Below are positions 43,264 through 51,330 of a DNA stretch of 64,000 nt, piece after piece. The notes under the pieces were generated by a model. That model ran no database searches. It saw only the letters and a list, made by a program, of their open reading frames with translations, and had not been told where the DNA came from. Source of the stretch: PALSA-1004 sp963829085 (GTDB lineage: Bacteria > Pseudomonadota > Gammaproteobacteria > Burkholderiales > SG8-41); NCBI GenBank assembly GCA_963829085.1, contig CAWHHJ010000017.1:248001-312000 (forward strand), written 5' to 3'. The position numbers were made by a program, and so were the translations under genes. Each line of letters starts with the position of its first letter. The stretch's first letter is position 1.

Positions 43264-44724
43264 CTAGTGCGCCGTGCGCAGCAGCAGTTGGCCGGGCCGC
43301 GCTCCAGTTGATGCACCGTTCGCCCATACGGGCTCACCATTCACGATAACGGTGCTGATGCCGTGTGCAGGCCGCATCGAGTGCTCGAAGTCTGCGGCGT
43401 CGATGACGCTCCCCGCATCGAATAACGTAATGTCAGCATGCATACCTGCGCGCAGCACCCCCCGACCCTCAAGGCCAAACTTGCGCGCGGTGAGCCCGGT
43501 CATCTTATATACCGCCGTTTCGAGCGGAAAAAGCTTGAGGTCGCGCGAGTAATGGCCTAGCACGCGCGGGAACGTTCCCCACAGGCGGGGATGCGGCTTG
43601 GCGTCGTGCGGAAGACCGTCAGAACCGATCATGGTCTCGCCGAAAGCAAGAATGCGCTGCACATCCTTCTCGTCCAACATGAAATAAATGGCGCCCGCAG
43701 GTTTGATCGCCTCGACAGCTTCGGCTTTGGTCATCTTCAGCTGTCTTGCCACTTCGTCGAGATCGACGCCGGAGAATTGCGGATAGGGCTTCGACCACGT
43801 AATGATGATGCGCGACGACTGTTCGAGCCGGTCATAACGCAGCACCGTCGACGACGCAATGTAGGGATAGCAGTCGAGCGCCATCGGCTGCTCGTTCATG
43901 CGCTGCGCAATGAGTTTGAGCGTTTCCACCGAGCGGCCATGATTGCGGATACCGACCGTCTTGTGATGTGAGATCACTACCGGGACGTTGAGCGTGCGAC
44001 CGATCAGGCACGTTTCTTCGATGGATTCGACGACCTGATCATCTTCGTTGCGCATGTGCGTCACATATAGACCGTTGAACTCACTCAGCGGACGGCTTAT
44101 CTCGACGATTTCTTCGGTCGGCGCGCAGGCCGCCGGCGGATACGCGGTCCCGGTGGAGACGCCGATCGCACCCGACGCCAGCGACTCATGCGCCATATCA
44201 CGCATGCGCGCGATCTCGGCGGCAGTTGCAGGCCGGTCGAGACGATCCATCGTGGCCACACGAAAAGTCGTGTGCCCGACAAGGCATGTTGCATTTATCG
44301 CCGCCGGCTTCGCATCCAGTTCTTCGCGATAGGCACGGAAGGTCGGAAAGCGGAACCATTCGCCGTTGCCATCGAGCAGATCGAGCGGCGGTGTAATGGC
44401 CCCACCCGCGGGCGCAGGCGAGTGCGCGAGACTGATGCCGCAGTTGCCGGTGACCACAGTCGTCACCCCCTGACTCACTTTGGGGGTCATATTACGGTCG
44501 GATAACAGCAGGCGGTCATCGTGCGTGTGCGCGTCTATGAAGCCGGGCGCCGCAATCAGGCCGGAGGCATCGATTTCTGTGTCCGCACTCGCACGGTCGA
44601 GGTTTCCAATGCTCGCAATCTTTCCGTCACGCACACCGATCTCGCCTTGAAAGCGCGGCGTGCGCGCGCCGTCGATAATCGTCGCATTGCGCACAATCAG
44701 ATCGTAATGCTGGTCAGCAGACAT
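43264..44724 (-). CDS. N-acyl-D-amino-acid deacylase (D-aminoacylase) family amidohydrolase
   Basis: Zinc amidohydrolase of 486 residues that likely removes an acyl group from D-amino acids. The metal site opens with AAPGFIDAHTHDDRLLL, followed by the family motif TTVVTGNCGISLAHSP, then VTHMRNEDDQVVESIEE, VPVVISHHKTVG and the late aspartate in IGSDGLPHDAKPHPRLWGTF. The N- and C-terminal beta strands of the amidohydrolase composite domain are complete. N-acyl-D-glutamate deacylase and dihydroorotase-like enzymes are alternatives. It sits directly after a Bug receptor gene, consistent with uptake of its substrate. Confidence 0.9.
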   Translation of the reverse strand: MSADQHYDLIVRNATIIDGARTPRFQGEIGVRDGKIASIGNLDRASADTEIDASGLIAAPGFIDAHTHDDRLLLSDRNMTPKVSQGVTTVVTGNCGISLAHSPAPAGGAITPPLDLLDGNGEWFRFPTFRAYREELDAKPAAINATCLVGHTTFRVATMDRLDRPATAAEIARMRDMAHESLASGAIGVSTGTAYPPAACAPTEEIVEISRPLSEFNGLYVTHMRNEDDQVVESIEETCLIGRTLNVPVVISHHKTVGIRNHGRSVETLKLIAQRMNEQPMALDCYPYIASSTVLRYDRLEQSSRIIITWSKPYPQFSGVDLDEVARQLKMTKAEAVEAIKPAGAIYFMLDEKDVQRILAFGETMIGSDGLPHDAKPHPRLWGTFPRVLGHYSRDLKLFPLETAVYKMTGLTARKFGLEGRGVLRAGMHADITLFDAGSVIDAADFEHSMRPAHGISTVIVNGEPVWANGASTGARPGQLLLRTAH

Positions 44725-44784
44725 CCGAATGCTTTCGCGCGTCTACAGGGTTAGGTTCATAGATGACGGCAGGACCGCGTAGGT

Positions 44785-45756
44785 TCAGTCGAGTTTCGCG
44801 CCGGATTTCTTCACTACGTCCGCCCACTTCACGGTCTCTTTTTTGACGAACGCTGCAAATTCCGCAGCACTGCCTCCGACCGGCTCCGCCTCGATCGCCG
44901 CATATCGTTCCTTCACGGCCGGCGATAGCAACGCCTTATTGATTTCCGCATTTAGTTTAGTAACGATAGGACGCGGCGTCCCGACAGGAACGACCACGCC
45001 ACCCCAGGAATTGGTTTCATAACCGGGCACACCTGCTTCAGATATGGTCGGTATATCCGGAAACACGGGTGTACGTTTAAGGCTGCTTACGCCCAGGCCG
45101 CGGATCTTGCCCGACTTAACCGACTGCGAGATCGACGTGAGGTTATCGAACATCAGGTGAACCTGCCCTGCGATCAGGTCAGCAATGCCCTGCGGACTTC
45201 CTTTGTACGGGACATGCACAATCTGTGTGCCGGTCATAATCTTGAAAAGCTCACCGCCGAGATGACCGGTCGTGCCATTACCCGCGGAGGCGTTAGACAA
45301 CTTACCTGGATTCTTTTTCGCGTAGTCGATCAACTCCTTCACTGATTTAACCGGTAGGGAATTGGTGACTGCAAGCAAATTGTAAGTCGACAATACCTGG
45401 CTCACGATCACGAGATCCTTGTCGGGATCGTACGGTTGCTTGGGCAGCAGCGCCTTGTTTATGGCCAGGGTAACCACGTTCGCGTAGCCGATCGTGTAAC
45501 CGTCCGGCGCCGCATGCACAACCATTTCGGTCCCGATCGTCTGCGCCGCTCCAGGCCGGTTATCGATAATAATCTGTTGGCCCATTTGTTTAACGAGCTC
45601 GATGGCAAGTATGCGCATGACGATATCGGGCGAACCACCGGCCGCGGATGAAATGATCAGCCGGATCGGACGGTCAGGATATTCGGCATGTGCGGCGCCC
45701 GCCAGCGCAACGGTTGTCATCAGTGCAACGCGCAGAGGCAAGTGAATCACGCACAT
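44785..45756 (-). CDS. Bug/TctC-family periplasmic receptor (2 of 5)
   Basis: A 323-residue receptor with a signal peptide (VALMTTVALAGAAHA) and the family sequence YPDRPIRLIISSAAGGSPDI, IIIDNRPGAAQTIGTEMV and VPYKGSPQGIADLIAG. The start at 45756 (MCVIHLPL) has GGGAGAG upstream; the open frame to 45801 adds a non-signal-like leader. It lies 60 bases ahead of the deacylase gene on the same strand, so an N-acyl-amino-acid or similar ligand is a reasonable guess. Confidence 0.92.
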   Translation of the reverse strand: MCVIHLPLRVALMTTVALAGAAHAEYPDRPIRLIISSAAGGSPDIVMRILAIELVKQMGQQIIIDNRPGAAQTIGTEMVVHAAPDGYTIGYANVVTLAINKALLPKQPYDPDKDLVIVSQVLSTYNLLAVTNSLPVKSVKELIDYAKKNPGKLSNASAGNGTTGHLGGELFKIMTGTQIVHVPYKGSPQGIADLIAGQVHLMFDNLTSISQSVKSGKIRGLGVSSLKRTPVFPDIPTISEAGVPGYETNSWGGVVVPVGTPRPIVTKLNAEINKALLSPAVKERYAAIEAEPVGGSAAEFAAFVKKETVKWADVVKKSGAKLD

Positions 45757-45864
45757 TAAGGTGCTCTCCCGGAGGACATAAGCGTGTTGCTGCATGGTCA
45801 CGCGCCGATTCTGTGACAGTTCGCAGGCGCGGTCAAACGCATGAGCGCAGAGTGCGAGCGGCGA

Positions 45865-46497
45865 CTATGGAGCGAGCCGCGCGAGCGTCCACCCGCTCTT
45901 TGTGCGGGTGTAGAGCACACGGTCGTGCAAGCGGTTCGGGCGTCCCTGCCAGAATTCGACGGCATCAGGAACCACCCGATAGCCGCCCCAGTGTGCAGGC
46001 CGCGGCGGATCGGCGCCGAGCTGTCGCTCGGTCGCAATAAAACGTGCTTCAAGTGCGGCACGATCTTCCACGACTTCGCTTTGCGGTGAAGCAATCGCCG
46101 CATAGCGGCTTGCCAAAGGCCGGCTCGCAAAGTATTCGTCCGACTCGCGTGCTGAAACTTTTTCGACGGTTCCTTCGATGCGCACTTCGCGTTCGAGCTC
46201 TGTCCAGTAAAAGAGCAGCGCTGCAGCGCTGTTGGCCGCGAGCTCAGCGCCTTTGCGCGATTGATAATTCGTGTAGAACACAAACCCGCGCGCATCGACG
46301 CCTTTGAGCAGGACAATGCGTGCCGACGGCCGGCCGGACGCCGCCACCGTCGCCAGCGTCATTGCATTCAGCATCGGCATGCGCGCTGCGACTGCGTCGC
46401 TGAACCAGCGATCGAATTGAAGGTACGGATCGGCGGCCAGATCGCGATCGTCGAGCGATGCCCTCATGTATTCCTGGCGCACGTCGGCAATGTTCAT
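45865..46497 (-). CDS. pdxH: Pyridoxamine 5'-phosphate oxidase
   Basis: Last step of pyridoxal phosphate synthesis: oxidises pyridoxamine or pyridoxine phosphate using FMN. A 210-residue protein with the FMN/PLP-binding stretches MTLATVAASGRPSARIVLLK, FVFYTNYQSRKGAELA and the C-terminal signature EFWQGRPNRLHDRVLYTR. The N-terminus (MNIADVRQEYMRASLDDRDL) is standard. It lies 43 bases after the phytanoyl-CoA dioxygenase family gene in the same leftward run. Confidence 0.96.
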   Translation of the reverse strand: MNIADVRQEYMRASLDDRDLAADPYLQFDRWFSDAVAARMPMLNAMTLATVAASGRPSARIVLLKGVDARGFVFYTNYQSRKGAELAANSAAALLFYWTELEREVRIEGTVEKVSARESDEYFASRPLASRYAAIASPQSEVVEDRAALEARFIATERQLGADPPRPAHWGGYRVVPDAVEFWQGRPNRLHDRVLYTRTKSGWTLARLAP

Positions 46498-46540
46498 CGC
46501 GGATTCAGTTTTCCCGTGACGGCGGGCCGTTACCGGGCCT

Positions 46541-47326
46541 TCAGGCGTGCACCGATGTCTGCAGGCAGTCGTCGGGCAGGCATTCTATCGGCGAGAAGTC
46601 GCGGTGCGCGATGTAGTCCGGCCGCTTGAAACGGCGGATATGATTTCGGCAGGAGTTAAGGCTCAGATAAACAATCGTGCGATTCCATGGAGTGAGATTG
46701 CTGCCGGAGGCATGCACAAGATTGCAGTGAAACATCATCATGGAGCCGGCGCGACCTTTGGGCGCAATGATGCCGCCGTTATTGACGAGCCGTGTGATCG
46801 TCGCGTTATCGATCGTCCACAGCGGGTAGCTTGTGGTTGTGATGTCGTGTCCGGCCTGCTGGCGGCCCTCACAATGCGAGCGCGGAATGAACATGAGCGG
46901 TCCGTTGAACTCATTCACGTCTTCGAGAAAAACGGCGATGTTCATCGCGCGCGGTTCGGGCATGTCGTCATCGTTGAACCATGTTCCATAATCCTGGTGC
47001 CACTGCCAGACATCGCCGTCAAAGGCGGCCTTGCCGTTGATCTTGAACTGATGGATGTACACATCGTCGCCGAGTATCTGGCGCGCCGGCTCGATGAGGC
47101 GGGGATGGCGTCCAAGGCGGCGATAGGCGTCGTTGTAAGTATGGGCTGCAAAGTTCGTGCGCACTGCTTCGCTGCCTTTTTCGCGCACATTCTCGGGCCG
47201 GCGCTCGGCATATAGAGCCGGAACTTCGTCCTTGAGCGCCTTGACTTCGATTGACGAAAACAGCGCAGGAAAAAACAAGTAGCCTTCGCGCTGGTACTGC
47301 TCCATCTGAGCCGCTGTCAGCTTCAT
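46541..47326 (-). CDS. Phytanoyl-CoA dioxygenase (PhyH) family protein
   Basis: Fe(II)/2-oxoglutarate oxygenase of 261 residues. Metal ligands: HxD in WQWHQDYGTWFNDDDMPEP, and the distal histidine in MMMFHCNLVHASGSNLTPWN, with the 2-oxoglutarate arginine in NRTIVYLSLN. The start MKLTAAQMEQYQREGYLFFP is typical of bacterial PhyH proteins such as ectoine hydroxylase, but the ectoine genes are absent. Substrate unknown. Confidence 0.87.
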   Translation of the reverse strand: MKLTAAQMEQYQREGYLFFPALFSSIEVKALKDEVPALYAERRPENVREKGSEAVRTNFAAHTYNDAYRRLGRHPRLIEPARQILGDDVYIHQFKINGKAAFDGDVWQWHQDYGTWFNDDDMPEPRAMNIAVFLEDVNEFNGPLMFIPRSHCEGRQQAGHDITTTSYPLWTIDNATITRLVNNGGIIAPKGRAGSMMMFHCNLVHASGSNLTPWNRTIVYLSLNSCRNHIRRFKRPDYIAHRDFSPIECLPDDCLQTSVHA

Positions 47327-47682
47327 GATTCACTCCTCGAACGCAAACAAAACGCGCTGTGGGCCGCAATCAAAATAAGTCTAGCATGCTGCGCGGGACG
47401 AGCAGCCGCCTGCAAACACCGCGGCTGGTATGGCGAGACTACAGTGGTGCCGACGGCACCGTGCCGTCAATGGCCGCCTCAATCAACTTGTAATGGCAGT
47501 CGCTGGACAGCGCGTGCATGGGCCACGATGCTTGGCACGGGCGCAAATGGGAAAATGCATGATAGCATGCAGCGCACTCCTTCGACGGTTGAACCCGGTC
47601 CCGCGATCCCCATCTCAATGAGAATGCCCGGCAATTCGCGGGAAGGCGATTGCGCGCGGACAAACAGCAGAAAGGAAGTCGC
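47327..47682. other. Intergenic region between the phytanoyl-CoA dioxygenase family and glutathione transferase genes
   Basis: A divergent, GC-rich stretch of about 355 bases. No frame has a ribosome-binding site and recognisable product. It contains GGTGCC/GGCACC (47446-47460) overlapping GACGGCAC/GTGCCGTC (47452-47468), two stem-loops that exclude each other. Otherwise nothing is seen. Confidence 0.5.
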
Positions 47683-48291
47683 ATGAAGCTCTATTACTCT
47701 CCCGGCGCGTGTTCGCTGGCGCCCCATATGGTACTGCGCGAAGCAGGGTTTGAATTCGACCTCGAGAAAGTGAGTCTCGCTGCGAATAAAACCGCAAGCG
47801 GCGAAGATTTCACGCAAATAAATCCCAAGGGGTATGTGCCGGTCCTCAAACTCGATGACGGCCACATGCTGACCGAAGGTCCGGCCATCGATCAGTACCT
47901 GGCGGACAAGAAGCCGACCTCGGGGCTCGCGCCAGCGAACGGTACGATGGAACGTTATCATCTGATCGAGTGGCTTAATTTCATCAGCACGGAACTGCAC
48001 AAGCAATTCGGTCCGTTGTTCAAGCCCAGCACACCGCAAGAGACGCGGCAGACGCAAGTCAATCTGCTGGGCAAGCGGTTTGATTACGTCGTCGATCAGC
48101 TCAAAAACAAGCAGTATCTGACCGGTGATGTGTTTACGATTGCGGACGCCTATCTCTTTACAGTCCTTAACTGGGGCGATGTACTCAAGCTCGACATGAG
48201 TAAGTGGCCTGTTTTACAGAAGTATGTAGCACGGGTCGCGGCGAGGCCGCAGGTCCAGGCGGCGCTCAAGGCGGAAGGTCTGCTGAAGTAA
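47683..48291 (+). CDS. gstA: Glutathione S-transferase
   Basis: A 202-residue cytoplasmic glutathione transferase of the bacterial beta class. It begins MKLYYSPGACSLAPHMVLRE, with the beta-class cysteine at position 10 of the glutathione site, and has KGYVPVLKLDDGHMLTEGPA (cis-proline and SNAIL-like TEGPAI). The all-helical C-domain follows (YVVDQLKNKQYLTGDVFTIA). The ATG at 47683 has AAGGAAG upstream. Likely detoxification. Confidence 0.94.
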   Translation: MKLYYSPGACSLAPHMVLREAGFEFDLEKVSLAANKTASGEDFTQINPKGYVPVLKLDDGHMLTEGPAIDQYLADKKPTSGLAPANGTMERYHLIEWLNFISTELHKQFGPLFKPSTPQETRQTQVNLLGKRFDYVVDQLKNKQYLTGDVFTIADAYLFTVLNWGDVLKLDMSKWPVLQKYVARVAARPQVQAALKAEGLLK

Positions 48292-48354
48292 GGCAATTTG
48301 AGCGCTGCGATGCAGAGGATCGGGCATACTCCGGAGATTAACAGCGAGCGACTT

Positions 48355-48510
48355 ATGGCTAATAAAAACTCCGCAAAGAGGAAATCTACGATGCCCACTG
48401 CACGCCCACCTGCTAAGAGCAGAAATCCCTTTGCGCTGAACCCGAACTTCAATCAACAAACACGCAAGATGCTCGGCAAACACTATCGCGCTAAATTCGG
48501 CGTGAGGTGA
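48355..48510 (+). CDS. Small basic protein, hypothetical
   Basis: A 51-residue, Lys/Arg/Asn-rich peptide (SRNPFALNPNFNQQTRKMLG, KHYRAKFGVR). The ATG at 48391 (MPTARPP) has GAGGA nine bases upstream and is an alternative start; the frame also opens at 48298. Position between gstA and rlmJ and basic charge suggest a nucleic-acid or ribosome contact, which is speculative. Confidence 0.4.
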   Translation: MANKNSAKRKSTMPTARPPAKSRNPFALNPNFNQQTRKMLGKHYRAKFGVR

Positions 48511-48590
48511 CGTTATACGCATAAGCCTCTCCCATCGTTAGCGTTGCGGGCGATCCCGATGCGCTTCCGAATGTACGTCGGTGTTGACTG

Positions 48591-49433
48591 ATGCTTGCGT
48601 ATCGCCATTTATTCCATGCAGGAAATTTTGCGGACGTATTCAAGCATGCGCTGTTGACTCAGCTCCTGCTCGGGCTCACACGCAAAGGAAAACCTTTTTT
48701 CTATCTGGATACGCATGCTGGCATCGGGCGCTACGATCTCACCCAGGAATGGGCGCGCAAGAATGCCGAACACAAAGACGGCATCGCGCGGGTTTGGGTG
48801 CGCAAGGACGTGCCGCCCGCGCTGCTGCCCTACGTTGAAGCGGTGCGGGCTGACAACGCCGACGGCAAGTTGCAGCACTACCCCGGCTCGCCACGCATCG
48901 CGCGCAGGCTCATGCGCAGCAACGACCGCGCCGTCCTTACTGAACTCAACAAGAAGGATTTTGCGGCGCTCGAAGCGCTGTTCGCGCAAGACCGGCATGT
49001 GCAGGTGCGCTTGCTCGATGGCTACCAGGCGCTGAAAGCTTTTTTGCCGCCGCCCGAACGGCGTGGCCTCATATTTATTGATTCCTCATTCGATCGCGCG
49101 CAGGAATTCGAGCGGCTGTCACGCGGCCTCGTCGCTGGCTACGCAAAATTCGCGACGGGCGTCTATGCGCTTTGGTATCCGCTCATGGAGCCCACTGCAA
49201 TGCGCGCTTTCGAGCGGCGCCTGGTAGCCACCGGCATACACAAGATACTGCAGCTCGAATTGGCGGTACATGGCGCGGACTGGGTTGGCAATATGCGCGG
49301 ATGCGGCATGCTCGTCGTTAATCCACCGTTCGGATTCGAGACGGCCGCGCGGGAGATCGTTGGGTGGTTATGGCCAGTGCTTTCCTGCGATGGAGAAGGA
49401 GCGCCGAGCATCCGGTGGCTTGTGCCCGAATAA
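48591..49433 (+). CDS. rlmJ: 23S rRNA (adenine(2030)-N6)-methyltransferase RlmJ
   Basis: Methylates A2030 of 23S rRNA. A 280-residue protein with the RlmJ start MLAYRHLFHAGNFADVFKHA and SAM site YLDTHAGIGRYDL. The catalytic N6-adenine motif usually read as DPP(Y/F) is seen here as FIDSSFDRAQEFERL, so the first proline position is serine. NPPFGFE near the end closes the domain. All other landmarks match, so function is likely kept, but the changed motif deserves checking. Confidence 0.9.
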   Translation: MLAYRHLFHAGNFADVFKHALLTQLLLGLTRKGKPFFYLDTHAGIGRYDLTQEWARKNAEHKDGIARVWVRKDVPPALLPYVEAVRADNADGKLQHYPGSPRIARRLMRSNDRAVLTELNKKDFAALEALFAQDRHVQVRLLDGYQALKAFLPPPERRGLIFIDSSFDRAQEFERLSRGLVAGYAKFATGVYALWYPLMEPTAMRAFERRLVATGIHKILQLELAVHGADWVGNMRGCGMLVVNPPFGFETAAREIVGWLWPVLSCDGEGAPSIRWLVPE

Positions 49434-49551
49434 AGTAGCAACTCCCGCGTGGCACGTCGGCCCCGGGCGGCAATCAGGCGAAACATTTCGCAGTTTTGGT
49501 GTCGAACGAGTCGAGACCGTTTACTTAAGCTGACTGGACAATCAATTGCGC

Positions 49552-50328
49552 ATGATTCGATATGCAACGAGCTTACTCACCGCGGCCTTACTCACATTAC
49601 TTGTTAATCACTCGACGGTCGCCAAAGACCTCGATGCGAACTGCCCGGTACGCAGCAACTATGACCTGACCGTGCGAGATACGGCATTGCTGTTCGAGCG
49701 CACATCAGCGCCTCCTCAACGGATCGAAATGCGCAGCGGCGGATTGGCCGTGAATGGAGCTGCAGTGCCGCTCAACGCGGCAGACCGCTCGCGTATAACG
49801 TCTATCGAGCAGACCGTGCGTATGCTTGTGCCGATGATAAAAACGACAGCGCAACGGGCAGTTGATCTTGCCGCGGCTGCGGTGCGCGAGGAAGCCGCCA
49901 GCGCCTCGCCCAAGTCCGCCGCCAACCCAAAACTCAACGCGCAACTCGATGCACGCGCCCGCGAGCTCAAGGCGCGCATTGCCGGCAGTTTCAGCAGCAA
50001 GGACTGGCGCGGCGCGGCGTTCAACGGTTACATCGCCAATATTCTGGGCGACGTGTTGCCGTTGATCGCCGGAGACCTGGCGCAGGACGCGCTGCAGGCA
50101 ACGCTGCAGGGCAATCTCACGCAGGCCGCAGCGTTGACGGAGCGCGCCGCTGCGTTGCGGCCGTCGCTGGATAAACGCATGCACGCCAAACTCGAAGTTC
50201 TGCAGCCGGATTTCGACAACCTGTGTCCTCATATCCGCAAGCTGGACGCGCTTGAATCCGCTATTTCGACGCCGCTGCCGGGCGGCGCTCGTATGGATCT
50301 TATTCAGGTCGCACCGCCTCCTAAATGA
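49552..50328 (+). CDS. DUF2884 (YggN-like) exported protein
   Basis: A 258-residue protein with a signal peptide (IRYATSLLTAALLTLLVNHS, cleavage near STVAKD). The mature part matches the layout of E. coli YggN: a short beta region (YDLTVRDTALLF, RIEMRSGGLAVNGAAVPLNA), then helical (TSIEQTVRMLVPMIKTTAQR). Periplasmic, function unknown. ATG 49552 is preferred over a TTG at 49546. It stands alone, 118 bases after rlmJ. Confidence 0.75.
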   Translation: MIRYATSLLTAALLTLLVNHSTVAKDLDANCPVRSNYDLTVRDTALLFERTSAPPQRIEMRSGGLAVNGAAVPLNAADRSRITSIEQTVRMLVPMIKTTAQRAVDLAAAAVREEAASASPKSAANPKLNAQLDARARELKARIAGSFSSKDWRGAAFNGYIANILGDVLPLIAGDLAQDALQATLQGNLTQAAALTERAAALRPSLDKRMHAKLEVLQPDFDNLCPHIRKLDALESAISTPLPGGARMDLIQVAPPPK

Positions 50329-50408
50329 GCAGAATACGCACACCAAACGTCATTCATGAGCGCGTAAAATTTGTGACTCGCATATCGAATTCGTAAGAAA
50401 GCATCCGC

Positions 50409-50966
50409 ATGAGTGACGATGTATTGCGTGTATGCCGGGCTCTCGATTTTGCAGCGCGCACGCATGTCAACCAGCGCCGGAAAGGCGTTGCGCAGGAACC
50501 GTACATCAATCATTTGTCTGAAGTCGCGCTGTTGCTCGCTGAAGCGACGGGCGGCGCCGACGCCAATCTCGTGATTGCAGGTTTGCTGCATGACTGCATC
50601 GAAGATCAGGCTGTGACGTACGATGATCTGGTAACGCTCTTCGGTGCGGACATCGCCGGCCTGGTGCGTGATGTTACCGATGACAAGGCGCTGCCCAAAG
50701 TAGATCGCAAGCGGTTGCAGATCGAACAGTCGCCACACAAGTGTGACCGGGCAAAAATGCTCAAGATTGCGGACAAGACCGCAAACCTGCTTGCGCTCGC
50801 TGTCAGTCCTCCGAGCGGCTGGAACACGCAGCGTGTTCACGACTATTATGCGTGGGCCTATGCAGTGGTCGAGGGCTGCCGCGGAGTGAGCCGTTACCTC
50901 GAAGAAAAATTCGACGCGGCGTATGCGGCTAGAATAAGGGGTGACGAGAGGAAGGCCGCGCCATAA
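50409..50966 (+). CDS. HD-domain phosphohydrolase, small alarmone hydrolase-like
   Basis: A 185-residue protein similar to the hydrolase half of RelA/SpoT. Metal ligands are visible in ALDFAARTHVNQRRKG (His), the HD pair LVIAGLLHDCIEDQ and ADKTANLLAL (Asp). It is short and lacks a synthetase or regulatory domain, as in stand-alone alarmone hydrolases (Mesh1-like). Other nucleotide polyphosphate substrates are possible. A small gene cluster context is absent: it lies between the DUF2884 gene and the TAXI receptor. Confidence 0.8.
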   Translation: MSDDVLRVCRALDFAARTHVNQRRKGVAQEPYINHLSEVALLLAEATGGADANLVIAGLLHDCIEDQAVTYDDLVTLFGADIAGLVRDVTDDKALPKVDRKRLQIEQSPHKCDRAKMLKIADKTANLLALAVSPPSGWNTQRVHDYYAWAYAVVEGCRGVSRYLEEKFDAAYAARIRGDERKAAP

Positions 50967-51072
50967 GTGAGGCAGCCGTTGTCTGCCAGCAGGCAGCAGG
51001 GCACCTCCGAATATTGAGATTGAGCGGTTCTACGTTCGCGTAAGTTGCCAAACGCAGGACAGGGGAGGCGTC

Positions 51073-51330
51073 TTGATCCGGAACATCCTGCACAAACTGC
51101 TGCCCGCGTCGGTGCTGTTTCGTCTGAGCGCGATTTGGTGGCGCGATGTGGCCGTATCCGCTGGCCCGGCGGTCGTCGCCACCTTAATCGCCTTATGGGC
51201 TGCTTTGTATTTCGTGCGTCCCGCGCCGCCCGATACCATTACGTTGACGGGCGGACCAGAGGGCAGCACCTTCGCAAGCCGCGCTGAGCAGTACCCGGCA
51301 GATACTTGCACGCAACGGCGTGAAACTTAA
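51073..51330 (+). CDS. TAXI-family TRAP receptor, N-terminal part of a frameshifted gene
   Basis: Start of a periplasmic TAXI-type solute receptor. TTG start after an AGGGGAGG site. A membrane anchor (AGPAVVATLIALWAALYFV) is followed by the family start DTITLTGGPEGSTFASRAEQ. The frame then fails: reducing CCC at 51294-51296 to CC gives AEQYRQILARNGVKLKVLPS in the next frame, as in intact TAXI proteins. Confidence 0.75.
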   Translation: MIRNILHKLLPASVLFRLSAIWWRDVAVSAGPAVVATLIALWAALYFVRPAPPDTITLTGGPEGSTFASRAEQYPADTCTQRRET

